Part shown: positions 55,064 through 64,000 of the stretch, one piece after another
How the letters are laid out: each line of letters opens with the position of its first letter
How positions within the stretch are numbered: the stretch's first letter is position 1
Assembly (NCBI RefSeq): GCF_000177635.2
Contig: NC_014836.1
Span: forward strand, 2,864,378 to 2,928,377
Direction: 5' to 3'
Length of the DNA: 64,000 nucleotides
Source: Desulfurispirillum indicum S5
GTDB lineage: Bacteria > Chrysiogenota > Chrysiogenetes > Chrysiogenales > Chrysiogenaceae
The notes under the pieces: generated by a model
Told to the model about the DNA's origin: nothing
Seen by the model: only the letters and a program-made list of their open reading frames with translations
Databases searched by the model: none
Made by a program: the position numbers and the translations under genes

Positions 55064-55092
55064 TCGACAAAAGGAATTCCTTCCCTTATAAG
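55064..55092 (+). promoter_or_regulatory. Sigma70-like promoter of the second hemerythrin chemoreceptor
   Basis: TCGACA, a 17-base spacer, then TATAAG at 55087. It leaves a ~30-base leader before ATG 55131. Confidence 0.55.
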
Positions 55093-55130
55093 TGAAGGTT
55101 GATGACACTATTTCCCCCGAGGTTGCCCGC

Positions 55131-56756
55131 ATGAAACAGAACATTCAGAGTCTTCAGGTCACAATCTGTGCAGTAACCCTTTTCATCGTAAGTCTCTTAC
55201 TGCTGCGATACACCTCGGTGAACCCGCTGTGGATAGTGTTTGTCATCACCATAGCCATGACCGCGCTTGCCCTGATCTACGCCCGCAAAGCCAACAGCAC
55301 AGCGGATGAATACAGCACCCGGCTTCCCATTCTGCGCGATCCCGGCAACCTTGCCTTTCGCCTCAGAGGGCCTGCTTCCGCGCCATTCAATCAGTTTCTT
55401 GATTTTCTGTGCAGCCACATCAACCAGCTCAAGGGCGCTTCCGCAAGCCTCCAGCAGGAAACCGCCTACATGGGCGACACCGCCGCAAGCGTCACCACGG
55501 AGTTCAGGCATAAGGTCAGCAGCATCAACAACGTCGCAAAGGCCATGGAGGCCATGGCCACATCATCGCAGGATGTCATGCAGACCCTCCAGGATATGAT
55601 CGAAAAAACCGATTTCGCCAACAGTCAGACTTCCGAGGGGAAAAAGCAGCTGGAAATGGCCACACAGAATATCGGGGTCATCAAGGCCAAGGCACAGAGC
55701 CTGGCGAGCACTATTCAGGAGCTCAGCCAGTCTTCCGGAAAGATCAGTGCCATCCTCAATGTCATCAACGATATCGCCGACCAGACAAACCTCCTGGCCC
55801 TCAATGCCGCCATTGAAGCCGCAAGGGCCGGGGACTCGGGGCGCGGTTTCGCCGTCGTCGCCGATGAGGTGCGAAAGCTGGCGGAGAGAACCCAGAACGC
55901 CACCAAGGAAGTCAGCGTTATCATTAACGCCCTCTACTCAGAAACCGAGAGCGCGTTCAAGGAAATGGAAGAGGCCAACAAGAGTGTCGACGAGGGGGTC
56001 GAGGTTATTGAAAAGGCTGAAGCTGTATTCAACGATATTGTGGATTCCGTCCAGGAGATTGATCAGGCAAACGGCATGATCGGTTTTGCCATCAAGGAGC
56101 AGGACAAGCTGATTCAGAAGACCAACAGTGATCTGCAGCAGATGGCTGCCGGCCTGGAGAAAAGCACCATGTCACTGGCGGATATCACCGACACGGCCAT
56201 GGGCCTCAAGGAAGCCACTGAACAGCTGGAGAGAACCCTCTCCCAGCTGCGTACCAGCGACCACGAACCGGTCGCTACTGCCGGCGCTCCCAAGGCGCTG
56301 GCGCCCGTGACCAGCAGCAGACCTGCGCACCCCAACGGGAAAAACCATGACGGGCCGTTTATTGTCTGGAACGATGAATTGTCTGTGGGAATCAGACGCT
56401 TTGACGATCAGCACAAAAAGCTGGTCAGCATCATCAACAAGCTGGCGAACGCCGTCAAGCAGGGAGCCGGGAAAAGTGTCCTCGACAATGTCTTTGACGA
56501 ACTGCTGGACTACACCGTAACCCACTTCGAAGACGAGATTTCCCTGATGAAGAAGCACGGCTACCACGAAGCACCACAGCATCAGGAAATCCACGACAGC
56601 CTGGTACGACAGGTTCTGAAACTCAAGGAAAAATTTGACAAAGGTGATCTGCTGGTGGCAACGGAAACCCTGGATTTTCTGCGCAACTGGCTCTTCAAGC
56701 ATATCCGCCAGGAAGACAAGAAGTACAGCAGCTTCTTCCAGTCAAAAGGGATGTAG
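55131..56756 (+). CDS. Methyl-accepting chemotaxis protein with C-terminal hemerythrin, second copy
   Basis: The 541-aa protein has two TM segments ([13 protein letters not shown] and [17 protein letters not shown]), the same signalling region as the first copy, and a different hemerythrin ([36 protein letters not shown]). The hemerythrin and N-terminus diverge clearly from copy one. ATG 55131 is chosen because the GTG at 55092 lies in the promoter. Both probably report oxygen to the same Che pathway. Confidence 0.9.
   Translation: MKQNIQSLQVTICAVTLFIVSLLLLRYTSVNPLWIVFVITIAMTALALIYARKANSTADEYSTRLPILRDPGNLAFRLRGPASAPFNQFLDFLCSHINQLKGASASLQQETAYMGDTAASVTTEFRHKVSSINNVAKAMEAMATSSQDVMQTLQDMIEKTDFANSQTSEGKKQLEMATQNIGVIKAKAQSLASTIQELSQSSGKISAILNVINDIADQTNLLALNAAIEAARAGDSGRGFAVVADEVRKLAERTQNATKEVSVIINALYSETESAFKEMEEANKSVDEGVEVIEKAEAVFNDIVDSVQEIDQANGMIGFAIKEQDKLIQKTNSDLQQMAAGLEKSTMSLADITDTAMGLKEATEQLERTLSQLRTSDHEPVATAGAPKALAPVTSSRPAHPNGKNHDGPFIVWNDELSVGIRRFDDQHKKLVSIINKLANAVKQGAGKSVLDNVFDELLDYTVTHFEDEISLMKKHGYHEAPQHQEIHDSLVRQVLKLKEKFDKGDLLVATETLDFLRNWLFKHIRQEDKKYSSFFQSKGM
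55327..56385 (+). repeat. Direct repeat within two chemoreceptor genes, second copy
   Basis: Partner of 53577-54635. The visible differences include CAGAGG for CAGGGG, AACGCC for AACACC, GCTGTA for GCCGTA and TTTATT for TTTTTT. Confidence 0.92.
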
Positions 56757-56766
56757 AAAAACTCCC

Positions 56767-57192
56767 CTACCGCTTGCCGGTACTGCCAAGCCCTTTGCCA
56801 CCGCGCTGGCTGGGAGCAAGCTCCTGCACCTCTTCCAGCTCGGCCCGCACCACGGGAGCGATAACCAGTTGGGCAATGCGGTCCCCCCGGGCAATGTTAT
56901 AGGGTTTTGGCCCGAAATTGCGGACGACCACATGGACTTCACCGCGATATCCCTGATCCACCGTACCGATTTCAAAGGAGAGGTGAGTATTGAGGATCAT
57001 GCCGGAGCGTGGTCGTATCTGCCCTTCATAGCCTTCGGGAACTTCCAGACAGATTCCGGTCAGCACTTTGGCCACATCGCCGGTATTCAGAAGAACGCCG
57101 TGGGCGGCAAACAGATCCATACCGGAATCTCCGGGATGGTTGTACTGGGGAAGGCTGTAACAGTGGGACAGACGCATGATTTTGACTTTCAT
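56767..57192 (-). CDS. dut: dUTP diphosphatase
   Basis: The 141-aa dUTPase has the five family motifs: DSGMDLFA (1), RPRSGMIL (2), GTVDQGYRGEV (3), RGDRIAQLVI (4) and RGGKGLGSTGK (5). It hydrolyses dUTP to dUMP. It is divergent from aag with 14 bases between starts, so their leaders overlap. Confidence 0.96.
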   Translation of the reverse strand: MKVKIMRLSHCYSLPQYNHPGDSGMDLFAAHGVLLNTGDVAKVLTGICLEVPEGYEGQIRPRSGMILNTHLSFEIGTVDQGYRGEVHVVVRNFGPKPYNIARGDRIAQLVIAPVVRAELEEVQELAPSQRGGKGLGSTGKR

Positions 57193-57206
57193 CAGGTGTT
57201 CCTCTC

Positions 57207-57794
57207 ATGTCAGATGATACTCAATGGACTCAGATCACGCCACCTCTGCTCAGTTGCCTCGACGCTGTGGCAGGGGCATGCTTTCTGGTGGGAAAAATCC
57301 TGGTCATGGAGCGGGGAAGCACAAGATACAGCTGCCGTATAATCGAAACGGAAGCATATCATGGTTTTGACGACCCCGCATCCCACGGGTACCGGGGCCC
57401 GACTCCCCGCAGCCAGCCCATGTTCGAATGGGGCGGGCGCTATTACATCTACTTCATCTATGGCAACCATCATATGCTCAATGTGGTGACTGACGCCGCT
57501 GGTATGCCTTCAGCGGTGCTGATCCGCGCTGCGTTTCCCATGGAGGGCTTTTCTCCATCGGAACCAGGCCATACGCGCATTCTCAATGGGCCGGGAAAAC
57601 TGTGCCGCCACCTGGGGATCGACCTCTGCCTGAACAATACTGCCATACATCAAAGTCCCCTGAGCATCTGGAGCGATGGATACCAGCCACAGAACCTTGG
57701 GCAGGGAACGCGCATCGGCATAAAAAAGGGTACGCATCTTCCCTGGCGCTTTGCTGACCTGAGGTTCCGGGCCTTCCTTTCCCGACCCATCTGA
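57207..57794 (+). CDS. DNA-3-methyladenine glycosylase (AAG/MPG family)
   Basis: The 195-aa protein has the AAG signature ETEAYHGFDDPASHGYRG (~47-64), GGRYYIYFIYGNHHMLNVV and LNGPGKLCRHLGI. It excises alkylated purines. It pairs with dut, both limiting abnormal bases. Confidence 0.94.
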   Translation: MSDDTQWTQITPPLLSCLDAVAGACFLVGKILVMERGSTRYSCRIIETEAYHGFDDPASHGYRGPTPRSQPMFEWGGRYYIYFIYGNHHMLNVVTDAAGMPSAVLIRAAFPMEGFSPSEPGHTRILNGPGKLCRHLGIDLCLNNTAIHQSPLSIWSDGYQPQNLGQGTRIGIKKGTHLPWRFADLRFRAFLSRPI

Positions 57795-57811
57795 GAGGCA
57801 GGTACAGCTCT

Positions 57812-59218
57812 TCAGCTTTCACCTGCTTCCAGCAGGTTCTCGGCGACCACCAAAGCCAGCAGTCCCGTTCCATAGGTGTATTTCTGATTGCCGAATCCAC
57901 TGTAATTCTGCCGGAACATGGCCAGAACATTACGGGCGCACTCGCGATACATGGAGGCTTCCGTCAGTTCAGCCGCTTCAAGGCAGGCCAGAACAAACTC
58001 CATATTGGCGTCAAGCGGCCGCAACAACGGTAAACGGTCACTTTGATCCTTCGCCATCAATACTCCCCCCAGGGAGAGCATCAGGTGGGAGATCGCGTAC
58101 CCAAGTGCCCTCAGGCCTTTCTGAAGAAAGCGGGTTTCTTTGTTGTAGCGGTAACAGGCAAAAAAGGCGCGAGCACAGGCCACCTGGGTACTCAACAGGG
58201 GCACAGGTGCCCGCGCAGACGCAAAGGGCAGAACGGCAACGCTGCCATCATCGGCCACGGTCTGCTCAAGGCGTGCCGCAAAGAGGGAGATATTCGCCTC
58301 AAGTCCGGCTGGCAAAAGTTCTTTGTCCCGTGCCAGCAACAGGCAGCGCAGCAGGTGCATATTGTCGGCGGTATACATGGTCGTGGTGGAGGAGTAGGTG
58401 GAATAGAGCCCCTCATCCTTGGAAAAATTCCCTTCAATAGCCTGCAGCAAGGCCTCGATAGCTCGGCGCGAAGAAGTCTCGTCCTGCTGAGCAAAGCTCA
58501 CCAGCGCCTCCATGGCTTCCAGCTGATGGGAGAGTTTTTTGATGGGCAGGGGTGTCTCCCCCTGTATTGAGGCAAAAAAGCCATTATTGTGCGGATCCCA
58601 CAGGACGGCGGCCATGTGTTCCATGTACTGCCCTGCCAGACTGGTCAGGTGCTCATCGCGCAGTATCAGAGCTGCCTGGGTGACAAAGAGCAGCATCTTT
58701 CCCTCGAATCCGATAGTCTTCTGTTCCGACAGTGGTGTCGCAATCCGCTGCAGTTCCTGTTCACAGGAACGCATCAGCGCGCCAATAACCGTCTGAATTT
58801 CATTCATACCCCAGGAAAAGGCTTCCTGCACGGGATAGGCGGGCATGCCCACGGGAACACCTGCTTTGGTGCCCTCATTGATATATTGTCTGCGGGCCTG
58901 GAACAGCACTTCGTAGAGGTCTTTTTCCTGTGGCTGCACCACGCAAAGGATACGCCCTTCCGGGCTCAGCAGCAGGGTGGACGGGTAATAGCCGGGACTG
59001 AGCAGCAGCTCAATGTCGGGCCGTTCCTCCACGGTCACCTTCACCGGGAGAAAGTTGCGTTCAATTTCCTCCAGGGTATAGGCTTCCTGGGCACCTGGCT
59101 GAAACTGTGCGTCCATACTGCAACTGTTCAAGTCGGAAACCAGCATCAACAGTATCAGCTTCAGTTGCTCCGCTGCTTCTTCAAAAATCTCTTTACTCCA
59201 TGCTTTCCATATCATCAT
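57812..59218 (-). CDS. DUF255/YyaL-like protein, thioredoxin-like plus six-hairpin domain
   Basis: The 468-aa protein has an N-terminal DUF255-like fold (KEIFEEAAEQLKLILLMLVS, VTVEERPDIELLL, YPSTLLLSPEGRIL). The expected CHWC motif is missing; CSMDAQF lies at that position. The rest is helical with SHQLEAMEALVSFAQQ and STTTMYTADNMHLLRCLLL, as in six-hairpin glycosidase-type domains. It is shorter than typical YyaL (~600-680 aa). Activity is uncertain. It overlaps yraN by ATGA. Confidence 0.72.
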   Translation of the reverse strand: MMIWKAWSKEIFEEAAEQLKLILLMLVSDLNSCSMDAQFQPGAQEAYTLEEIERNFLPVKVTVEERPDIELLLSPGYYPSTLLLSPEGRILCVVQPQEKDLYEVLFQARRQYINEGTKAGVPVGMPAYPVQEAFSWGMNEIQTVIGALMRSCEQELQRIATPLSEQKTIGFEGKMLLFVTQAALILRDEHLTSLAGQYMEHMAAVLWDPHNNGFFASIQGETPLPIKKLSHQLEAMEALVSFAQQDETSSRRAIEALLQAIEGNFSKDEGLYSTYSSTTTMYTADNMHLLRCLLLARDKELLPAGLEANISLFAARLEQTVADDGSVAVLPFASARAPVPLLSTQVACARAFFACYRYNKETRFLQKGLRALGYAISHLMLSLGGVLMAKDQSDRLPLLRPLDANMEFVLACLEAAELTEASMYRECARNVLAMFRQNYSGFGNQKYTYGTGLLALVVAENLLEAGES

Positions 59219-59628
59219 TCATTCCCCCTGAAGGCATCCTGATAGTGTTCAAGAGCGGCACCATTGATGGCAATGACATCAAAGCGCACATCCCCGTCCC
59301 AGGGATGCTGACGCAGGTAATGGGCAGCGGTTTTCCACAGCTTGCGCTGCTTGGTGCGATCAACCGTATATTCAGCCAGTGTGGCCGGATGAGAGCGAAA
59401 GCGTACCTCGACAAAAACCAGTGTCATTTCATCCAGAGCCACTATATCAATTTCACCACTGCGGGTGCGATAATTGGTGGCGCGGATGACAAAACCCTGA
59501 TTCCGCAGATAACCACTGGCCATCTGCTCATGATGCAGGCCGGTATCGCGGGTTGTTGCCCTATCCCCGGGGGCATCCGGGGAGTTTGATGGTAAAAGTC
59601 GTTCCCAAACCTTCCTGAGATTCAACAT
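59215..59628 (-). CDS. yraN: UPF0102 family YraN-like nuclease-fold protein
   Basis: The 137-aa protein has HHEQMASGYLRNQGFVI, RTRSGEIDIVALDEMTLVFV and EVRFR, the family's nuclease-like core, with Arg where Lys is usual. It overlaps the kinase gene by 68 bases in another frame, so a later start (near MASGYLRN) is possible. Confidence 0.85.
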   Translation of the reverse strand: MLNLRKVWERLLPSNSPDAPGDRATTRDTGLHHEQMASGYLRNQGFVIRATNYRTRSGEIDIVALDEMTLVFVEVRFRSHPATLAEYTVDRTKQRKLWKTAAHYLRQHPWDGDVRFDVIAINGAALEHYQDAFRGNE

Positions 59629-60727
59629 TCAGCACTCCCCCATGGGCCTCGACAATGCGGTTGACGATGGAAAGGCCCAGCCCGGTGCCCCTGGCCCTGG
59701 TCGTGTAGAAGGGGATAAAAATTTTGCGCAGCGTCTCCTGATCCATTCCCTTGCCATCATCCTCCACCCGCAGTACGCAGGCATCGGAATCGGTATCGCG
59801 CTCTACCGTCAATGCAATGGTCCCACTTTCCTCGATGGCATTGACGGCGTTCTGCACCAGGTTGAGCAACACCTGGTTGAGCAGGTCAAAGTCTCCGTGC
59901 AGCTCGACGCCGGAAGCAACCTCTCTGATGGTGCGAATATTCTTTTTATATTTCAGATGCTCGCTGAACTTCAATACCTCGTCCAGCAGGGCCGTCGCGT
60001 CAAAGGTCTCTTTCTGGATACTGAGATTACGGGTGAAGAGCAGCAGATTGCTGATGACGCTGTTCAGGTTGCGTACTCCACTGACAATATTGGCAGCCAG
60101 TTGCTGTTTTTTGCTGTCATCGGCGAGATCGCGAAAGAGCAGGGAAGCAAAGAGCTCGATGGAACCCAGGGGGTTGCGGATCTCATGGGCTATATTGGCA
60201 GCCATCTCCCCCATGGCTGCCAGCTTTTCGTTGCGGGCCGCCTGCTGCTCAAGCTCGATGATGCGGGTGAGGTCGCGGAAATAGAGGATGGTTCCGGCAC
60301 TTCCCTCCAGGGGCGTCAGGTTGTACTCAATAACTCGACGCTTCTGGCCCGGCAGATAAAGGGTTGCCTGACGGGAAAAGTTCTGGAGGTGATCGCTGGT
60401 GAGATCTTCGCAGGAGTCAAGGATATCGCTGAAGATGGACAGGTGCCAGATATTGCGCCCCAGGATATCGTCATCGTGCTGTATAAGCAGCATTTCCTTG
60501 GCGGCGCGGTTCACCACGGTGATGGTCCCATCGGCATCCAGCCCAAGCACTCCGTTGGAAATGCTCTCCAGAATATTGGTGAGATAGCGGTTTTTCTCAT
60601 CGAGGGCCAGATTCAGATTGGCAACTTCATCTTCAAGTTTGGCGTAGGATTCGGTCAGGCGCCTGGACTGTTCATTGAAGTAGTCCATGGCCTTCATGAG
60701 TTCCTGAAGATCCAGTTGCTCACTCAT
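59561..60727 (-). CDS. PAS-domain sensor histidine kinase (FlrB/AtoS-like)
   Basis: The 388-aa cytosolic kinase has a coiled coil at the N-terminus and a PAS domain (~50-155; ESISNGVLGLDADGTITVVN). The His box is AANIAHEIRNPLGSIELFAS near 182; the HATPase has NLVQNAVNAI and GTGLGLSIVNRIV. It resembles NtrC-partner kinases such as FlrB, but no regulator is adjacent. ATG 60727 overlaps the TPR gene stop. Confidence 0.88.
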   Translation of the reverse strand: MSEQLDLQELMKAMDYFNEQSRRLTESYAKLEDEVANLNLALDEKNRYLTNILESISNGVLGLDADGTITVVNRAAKEMLLIQHDDDILGRNIWHLSIFSDILDSCEDLTSDHLQNFSRQATLYLPGQKRRVIEYNLTPLEGSAGTILYFRDLTRIIELEQQAARNEKLAAMGEMAANIAHEIRNPLGSIELFASLLFRDLADDSKKQQLAANIVSGVRNLNSVISNLLLFTRNLSIQKETFDATALLDEVLKFSEHLKYKKNIRTIREVASGVELHGDFDLLNQVLLNLVQNAVNAIEESGTIALTVERDTDSDACVLRVEDDGKGMDQETLRKIFIPFYTTRARGTGLGLSIVNRIVEAHGGVLNVESQEGLGTTFTIKLPGCPRG

Positions 60728-63700
60728 CGCAGTTGTTCCCGCATACGCCGGTTCCACTCGTAGGAGTCGAGTTCCTGTTTGGCCCGCAGCCCGGTAACGC
60801 TTTCGGGGCTTCGCTCGTAAATGCTTTCGTAGATGGTGATGGCCTGCGCTACCCGGTTCGTGCGTTGATAGGCTATCGCCTGCTGCTCCATGAAGTACAG
60901 GATACGTTCGGATGATGCTTCTTCATGACCGTTCAACAGCTGCAGCGCTGATTCGCTCAGGCCAATAACGGTCTCGTGGTCACTCTGCGCCGCCGCCATG
61001 CTGACCAGTTGCTGATACGCATCAACCACCACCGGATCAAGGGTGGGATTGATCTCGTAGTTATCAACAATATCCTGGTACTGCTGGCGGGCTTCGTCAT
61101 CCCGGCCAAGGCTGCGCAGCAGCTGAGCTCCTTCAAAGCGCATGCGCCGACTCTGGGCCGGATCATCGTCACTCAGCAGCTCAGCCGCTTTCAGGAAGGT
61201 TTCGACAGCGCGGTCGGAGCGGTTCAGACGGGAGAAAGCGTTCGCCAAGGCTTCATAGGCTTCCACCATCAGGGGTTCATCCCGCTCCATTCTGGGCTCC
61301 AGGGCGCGTACGACCCGCTCATACTGTTGCAGACCCCAGTAATTGAGCGCCCGCAGGTCATCCAGTTTTTCCGAATAGGCCGCAGGCAACACCTGCTCCA
61401 TGTCGTTGATATGCTCCAACCCGCGATCATGGAAACTCAGGCGCGTATAGGCAAGGGAAGCCAGCTTGGCCGCCTCAAAATACTCTTCCGCGCTCATGGC
61501 CAGGTATTTTTCATACACGTGAAACTGGTCTATAGCCTCCACATAGTTACTGGCATTGAAGGCCTGCAGCACATTTCCTTTGCCAGCTGCCACCAGAAAA
61601 CGCTGGGACATGGCGGCGTAGGGGGTTTCGGAAAATTCGGAGAAGATGCGGTCGAAGTAGGTTGATCCATCCTCGTAGTTACCGTTGTTAAAAAAGAATT
61701 CTCCCTGTTTAAACAGAGCGTAGACACGCAGATCACGGAAGTCAGCACTGCGATACCCGGTTTCATAGTTCTGCACCGCTTCATTGAGCCGGCTGATGGC
61801 CCGCTGAAACTGAAGACCATCTATCTCTTTATGAGCCAGGCGATGCTGCAGATCGCGAATGTGGCGCTCCACCTCTTCGTGTCTGGCTTCGCCATTATAG
61901 AGTCCAGCATAGCGCTTCAGGTGCTCCAGCGCCCGATAGGGATCCTCATCCATCATGGCAAGACCGATGATGACAAAGTTCTCCTGGGCCAGCTCCACAA
62001 TGGCAGCATGGTTTTCCTCGTCGTTAGGCAACAGGGGCTGATTATTCAGATACGTACGCAGCAGATCATAGGAAACGCGAAAGTTCCCTTCTTCATGTTC
62101 AAACAGGGCCCGCAGGTAGACTGCCCGGTGCTGCTTGGAGCGCACCTCCTCCGCTTCATCGGCCAGGGGAAAACTGCGCAGGAAACTTCTGGCCATGCTC
62201 TCGGCAACTTCATAATTGGCCAGGCAGATCTCACCGTCAATTTTCCCGAGAATAACCTCTTTTTCCAGTTCTGCGCTGTGAATACCAAATTCAACCAGGG
62301 AGTACAGGCCCATGGCATCCTCACACAGATCCTTCTCCATCAGGATTCTGGCATGCAGCAGCTGCCCGCGCGAGGCATCCAGGGTATCGGGGTACTTTCC
62401 CGTCAGCTCACTGATAAACATCTGGGCCAGGTCGGTGTTGCCCACGGTGTGGTGAATGGTCGCCAGCTCAAGAAAAGCCTTGGCAGCACCATCAAAATGG
62501 GGATACACATTGATGACTCGCTGCAGATTCCAGGCAGCCTTACGCAATTCACCCACCTGGTGGTAGGACTGGGCTGCTTCCAGGAGAAGCTGGGGATCAA
62601 AGGTAAAAAGTTCAGAGTACTCATTCTGCAGGCGGGTAAAGTAATCGGCGCTGCGCTGATAGTGGTCGGCCTTAAACTCAAGCCGAGTCAACTGGCGCAG
62701 GGCTTCCATGCGCCAGTGATCTTCGTCGTACTGCAGCAGTGTTTCCATAGCCTCAATGGCTCCACGGACACTGTCCTGCTCAAGTTCAAGCCGCGCCACT
62801 GCCAGGAGTGCCGGACCTATGTACTCATTGACGATTGGTGACGGAATCATCTCGTAGTGAAACTTCGCGGCTGCCGGGTTGCCCAGGGCTTCATAGGACT
62901 GGCCTATGCCATAAATGGCGCGGGGAACAAAGCGACTGCCAGGATACAGATCAATAGCCTTTTCATACACGGTAATGGCGTCACGAAACTGTACTCCCGG
63001 TGGTTCCTGGGGAATATTATGATAGGCATCACCCAGGAGAAAAGTGGCTTCCTCCACCAGAGGTGATTCCGGGTGCTCCCGGATAATATACAGCAGCTCA
63101 TCCAAAGCCTGCAGATCATTGCCTTCCCCAAAATAACTGTAGGCCTGGCGCAATGCTATGGCGTCAGGGGTATTCAATTCCCTGAGCTGGCGATCACTGC
63201 GATAGGGGTCAAGCATTCCGATAGCACTGCTACGCAGCTCCAGCTGATAGAGGTCTTCTTCTGTCAAACCTGGCCCCATGGGGCTTTGGGGGGAAACCGG
63301 CCCGGTAAGTACGGGAGTTTCAGGAGTTATCTGCATCTCCTGAGCCAGTGACTGCAGCAACTGGGCTACATTGGCCTGAACCTGGGATATACGCCGCCGA
63401 TCGGCATCAAGAATAACCTGGATAACAAAGGGATCGTTATCAAAACGATCGGAAATGGTGACCGGAACATGTCTGAGGTGAATAATGAGGTTCCCTCGAT
63501 AGGAGGTTACCTTTTCCACCAGCGTTGAGTTAACACTACTGAAAATTATCTCGGGCATATCAACATCGAAGCCGGGAATTTCTACCAGCACCTGCTGAAT
63601 AATAGTATAATCCCTTACAATATAAGGAACCGGTTGATCCATGACAAAGGAAACCACTTCACGGATTCTGCCATCCTCATCCTTTTCCACTTTAAAGCTG

Positions 63701-63780
63701 ACTGTGGCTCCCTGGGCGAATCCGCTCAGCACAAAGACAGCAATCAGGGCACGGATAAGGTGCAAAGGGGAATAAACCAT
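60724..63780 (-). CDS. Large exported TPR-repeat protein
   Basis: The 1018-aa protein has a signal peptide (LIRALIAVFVLSGFAQG), then an AMIN-like beta domain (~20-125; SFKVEKDEDGRIREVVSFVM, GNLIIHLRHVPVTI). More than twenty TPR-like helical repeats follow (EATFLLGDAYHNIPQEP, RAIYGIGQSYEALGNPAAAK). It probably scaffolds a periplasmic or envelope assembly. ATG 63780 has AGGAAG upstream; a start five codons earlier has none. Confidence 0.85.
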   Translation of the reverse strand: MVYSPLHLIRALIAVFVLSGFAQGATVSFKVEKDEDGRIREVVSFVMDQPVPYIVRDYTIIQQVLVEIPGFDVDMPEIIFSSVNSTLVEKVTSYRGNLIIHLRHVPVTISDRFDNDPFVIQVILDADRRRISQVQANVAQLLQSLAQEMQITPETPVLTGPVSPQSPMGPGLTEEDLYQLELRSSAIGMLDPYRSDRQLRELNTPDAIALRQAYSYFGEGNDLQALDELLYIIREHPESPLVEEATFLLGDAYHNIPQEPPGVQFRDAITVYEKAIDLYPGSRFVPRAIYGIGQSYEALGNPAAAKFHYEMIPSPIVNEYIGPALLAVARLELEQDSVRGAIEAMETLLQYDEDHWRMEALRQLTRLEFKADHYQRSADYFTRLQNEYSELFTFDPQLLLEAAQSYHQVGELRKAAWNLQRVINVYPHFDGAAKAFLELATIHHTVGNTDLAQMFISELTGKYPDTLDASRGQLLHARILMEKDLCEDAMGLYSLVEFGIHSAELEKEVILGKIDGEICLANYEVAESMARSFLRSFPLADEAEEVRSKQHRAVYLRALFEHEEGNFRVSYDLLRTYLNNQPLLPNDEENHAAIVELAQENFVIIGLAMMDEDPYRALEHLKRYAGLYNGEARHEEVERHIRDLQHRLAHKEIDGLQFQRAISRLNEAVQNYETGYRSADFRDLRVYALFKQGEFFFNNGNYEDGSTYFDRIFSEFSETPYAAMSQRFLVAAGKGNVLQAFNASNYVEAIDQFHVYEKYLAMSAEEYFEAAKLASLAYTRLSFHDRGLEHINDMEQVLPAAYSEKLDDLRALNYWGLQQYERVVRALEPRMERDEPLMVEAYEALANAFSRLNRSDRAVETFLKAAELLSDDDPAQSRRMRFEGAQLLRSLGRDDEARQQYQDIVDNYEINPTLDPVVVDAYQQLVSMAAAQSDHETVIGLSESALQLLNGHEEASSERILYFMEQQAIAYQRTNRVAQAITIYESIYERSPESVTGLRAKQELDSYEWNRRMREQLR

Positions 63781-64000
63781 GTACTTCCTGTCCATTTGGA
63801 GTCACTTCGCCCGCTGGCCAGTGTTTACTTTTCCGGCAAAAGCAGATACAAATTCAACGGACATTTTTACAGGTTTCGCCTGTATAAAACAACCGTTCCG
63901 CTATGATCTTATCATAGTATAGGAAAAATAGAGTGTATAGCCCTATTTTCCAGTGATCATCGACTTTTCCGGATGCTTGCCACTATCAGAAGCCACGATG
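63781..64000. other. AT-rich stretch at the window end
   Basis: No gene is seen. ACAGG and CCTGT around 63872 form a small hairpin that could be a leader structure of the TPR gene. Confidence 0.4.

Noticed and set aside
1-64000. tRNA or rRNA genes
   Set aside because: I recognised no rRNA blocks or cloverleaf-like GTTCRANNC segments. A covariance search would be needed to exclude them.

Overview
The window reads as a chromosomal segment of a Gram-negative, anaerobically respiring bacterium with moderately high GC. Supporting signs are an outer-membrane porin, lipoproteins, 12-, 10- and 4-heme c-type cytochromes, a Rieske/cytochrome b unit, a Tat-exported molybdopterin oxidoreductase and several sensor kinases. 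The mix suits Chrysiogenota (Desulfurispirillum-like) or a desulfuromonad-type Desulfobacterota. That placement is inferred from gene content only.

Layout. 0-3.2 kb: uvrA. 3.2-6.8 kb: a small accessory island with an AAA_14/DUF4143 ATPase, an orphan antitoxin-like gene and an AT-rich, frameshifted SIR2-like gene. 6.8-11.1 kb: the housekeeping run ffh-rpsP-khpA-rimM-trmD-rplS, where trmD is fused to a second SPOUT-type methyltransferase domain. 11.1-21.8 kb: a DUF134/NifX-like pair under a long palindrome, plsY, dnaE with a DUF3108 gene, a DUF4236-TPR gene, a response regulator/CheC/histidine kinase operon and ppsR. 22-33 kb: a complete phosphate system, phoR, phoB, two phoU genes, pstB, pstA, pstC and pstS, with an 11-bp-phased Pho-box-like array before pstS. 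33-39 kb: a 7TMR-type kinase, a SIMPL protein, a thioredoxin-like gene split by a short mobile element, a DNA-binding protein/Doc pair and two half-size permease genes.

39-53 kb is the most distinctive block. Two operons converge at 47.65 kb. The plus-strand genes encode a rhodanese-like lipoprotein, a porin and a small exported protein; then, after a terminator, a 12-heme lipoprotein, a 10-heme cytochrome, a Rieske protein, cytochrome b, a subunit-IV-like protein and a tetraheme cytochrome. The minus-strand operon encodes a small exported protein, a TorD-like chaperone, a molybdopterin catalytic subunit, a four-cluster ferredoxin and two rhodanese lipoproteins. No NrfD/PsrC-type membrane anchor is present. 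I infer that the bc-type unit and multihemes may connect the quinone pool to a chalcogen-oxyanion or sulfur-compound reductase.

53-64 kb: two tandem chemoreceptors with C-terminal hemerythrin domains that share about 1.06 kb of nearly identical DNA, then dut and a divergent 3-methyladenine glycosylase, a thioredoxin/six-hairpin protein, yraN, a PAS histidine kinase and a 1018-aa TPR protein.

A dispersed, MITE-like repeat with ends resembling CAGGCTGCTGAAA recurs through the window. One copy of 151 bp sits inside a thioredoxin-like gene with a 4-bp target duplication. Removing it with one ATAG restores the reading frame exactly.
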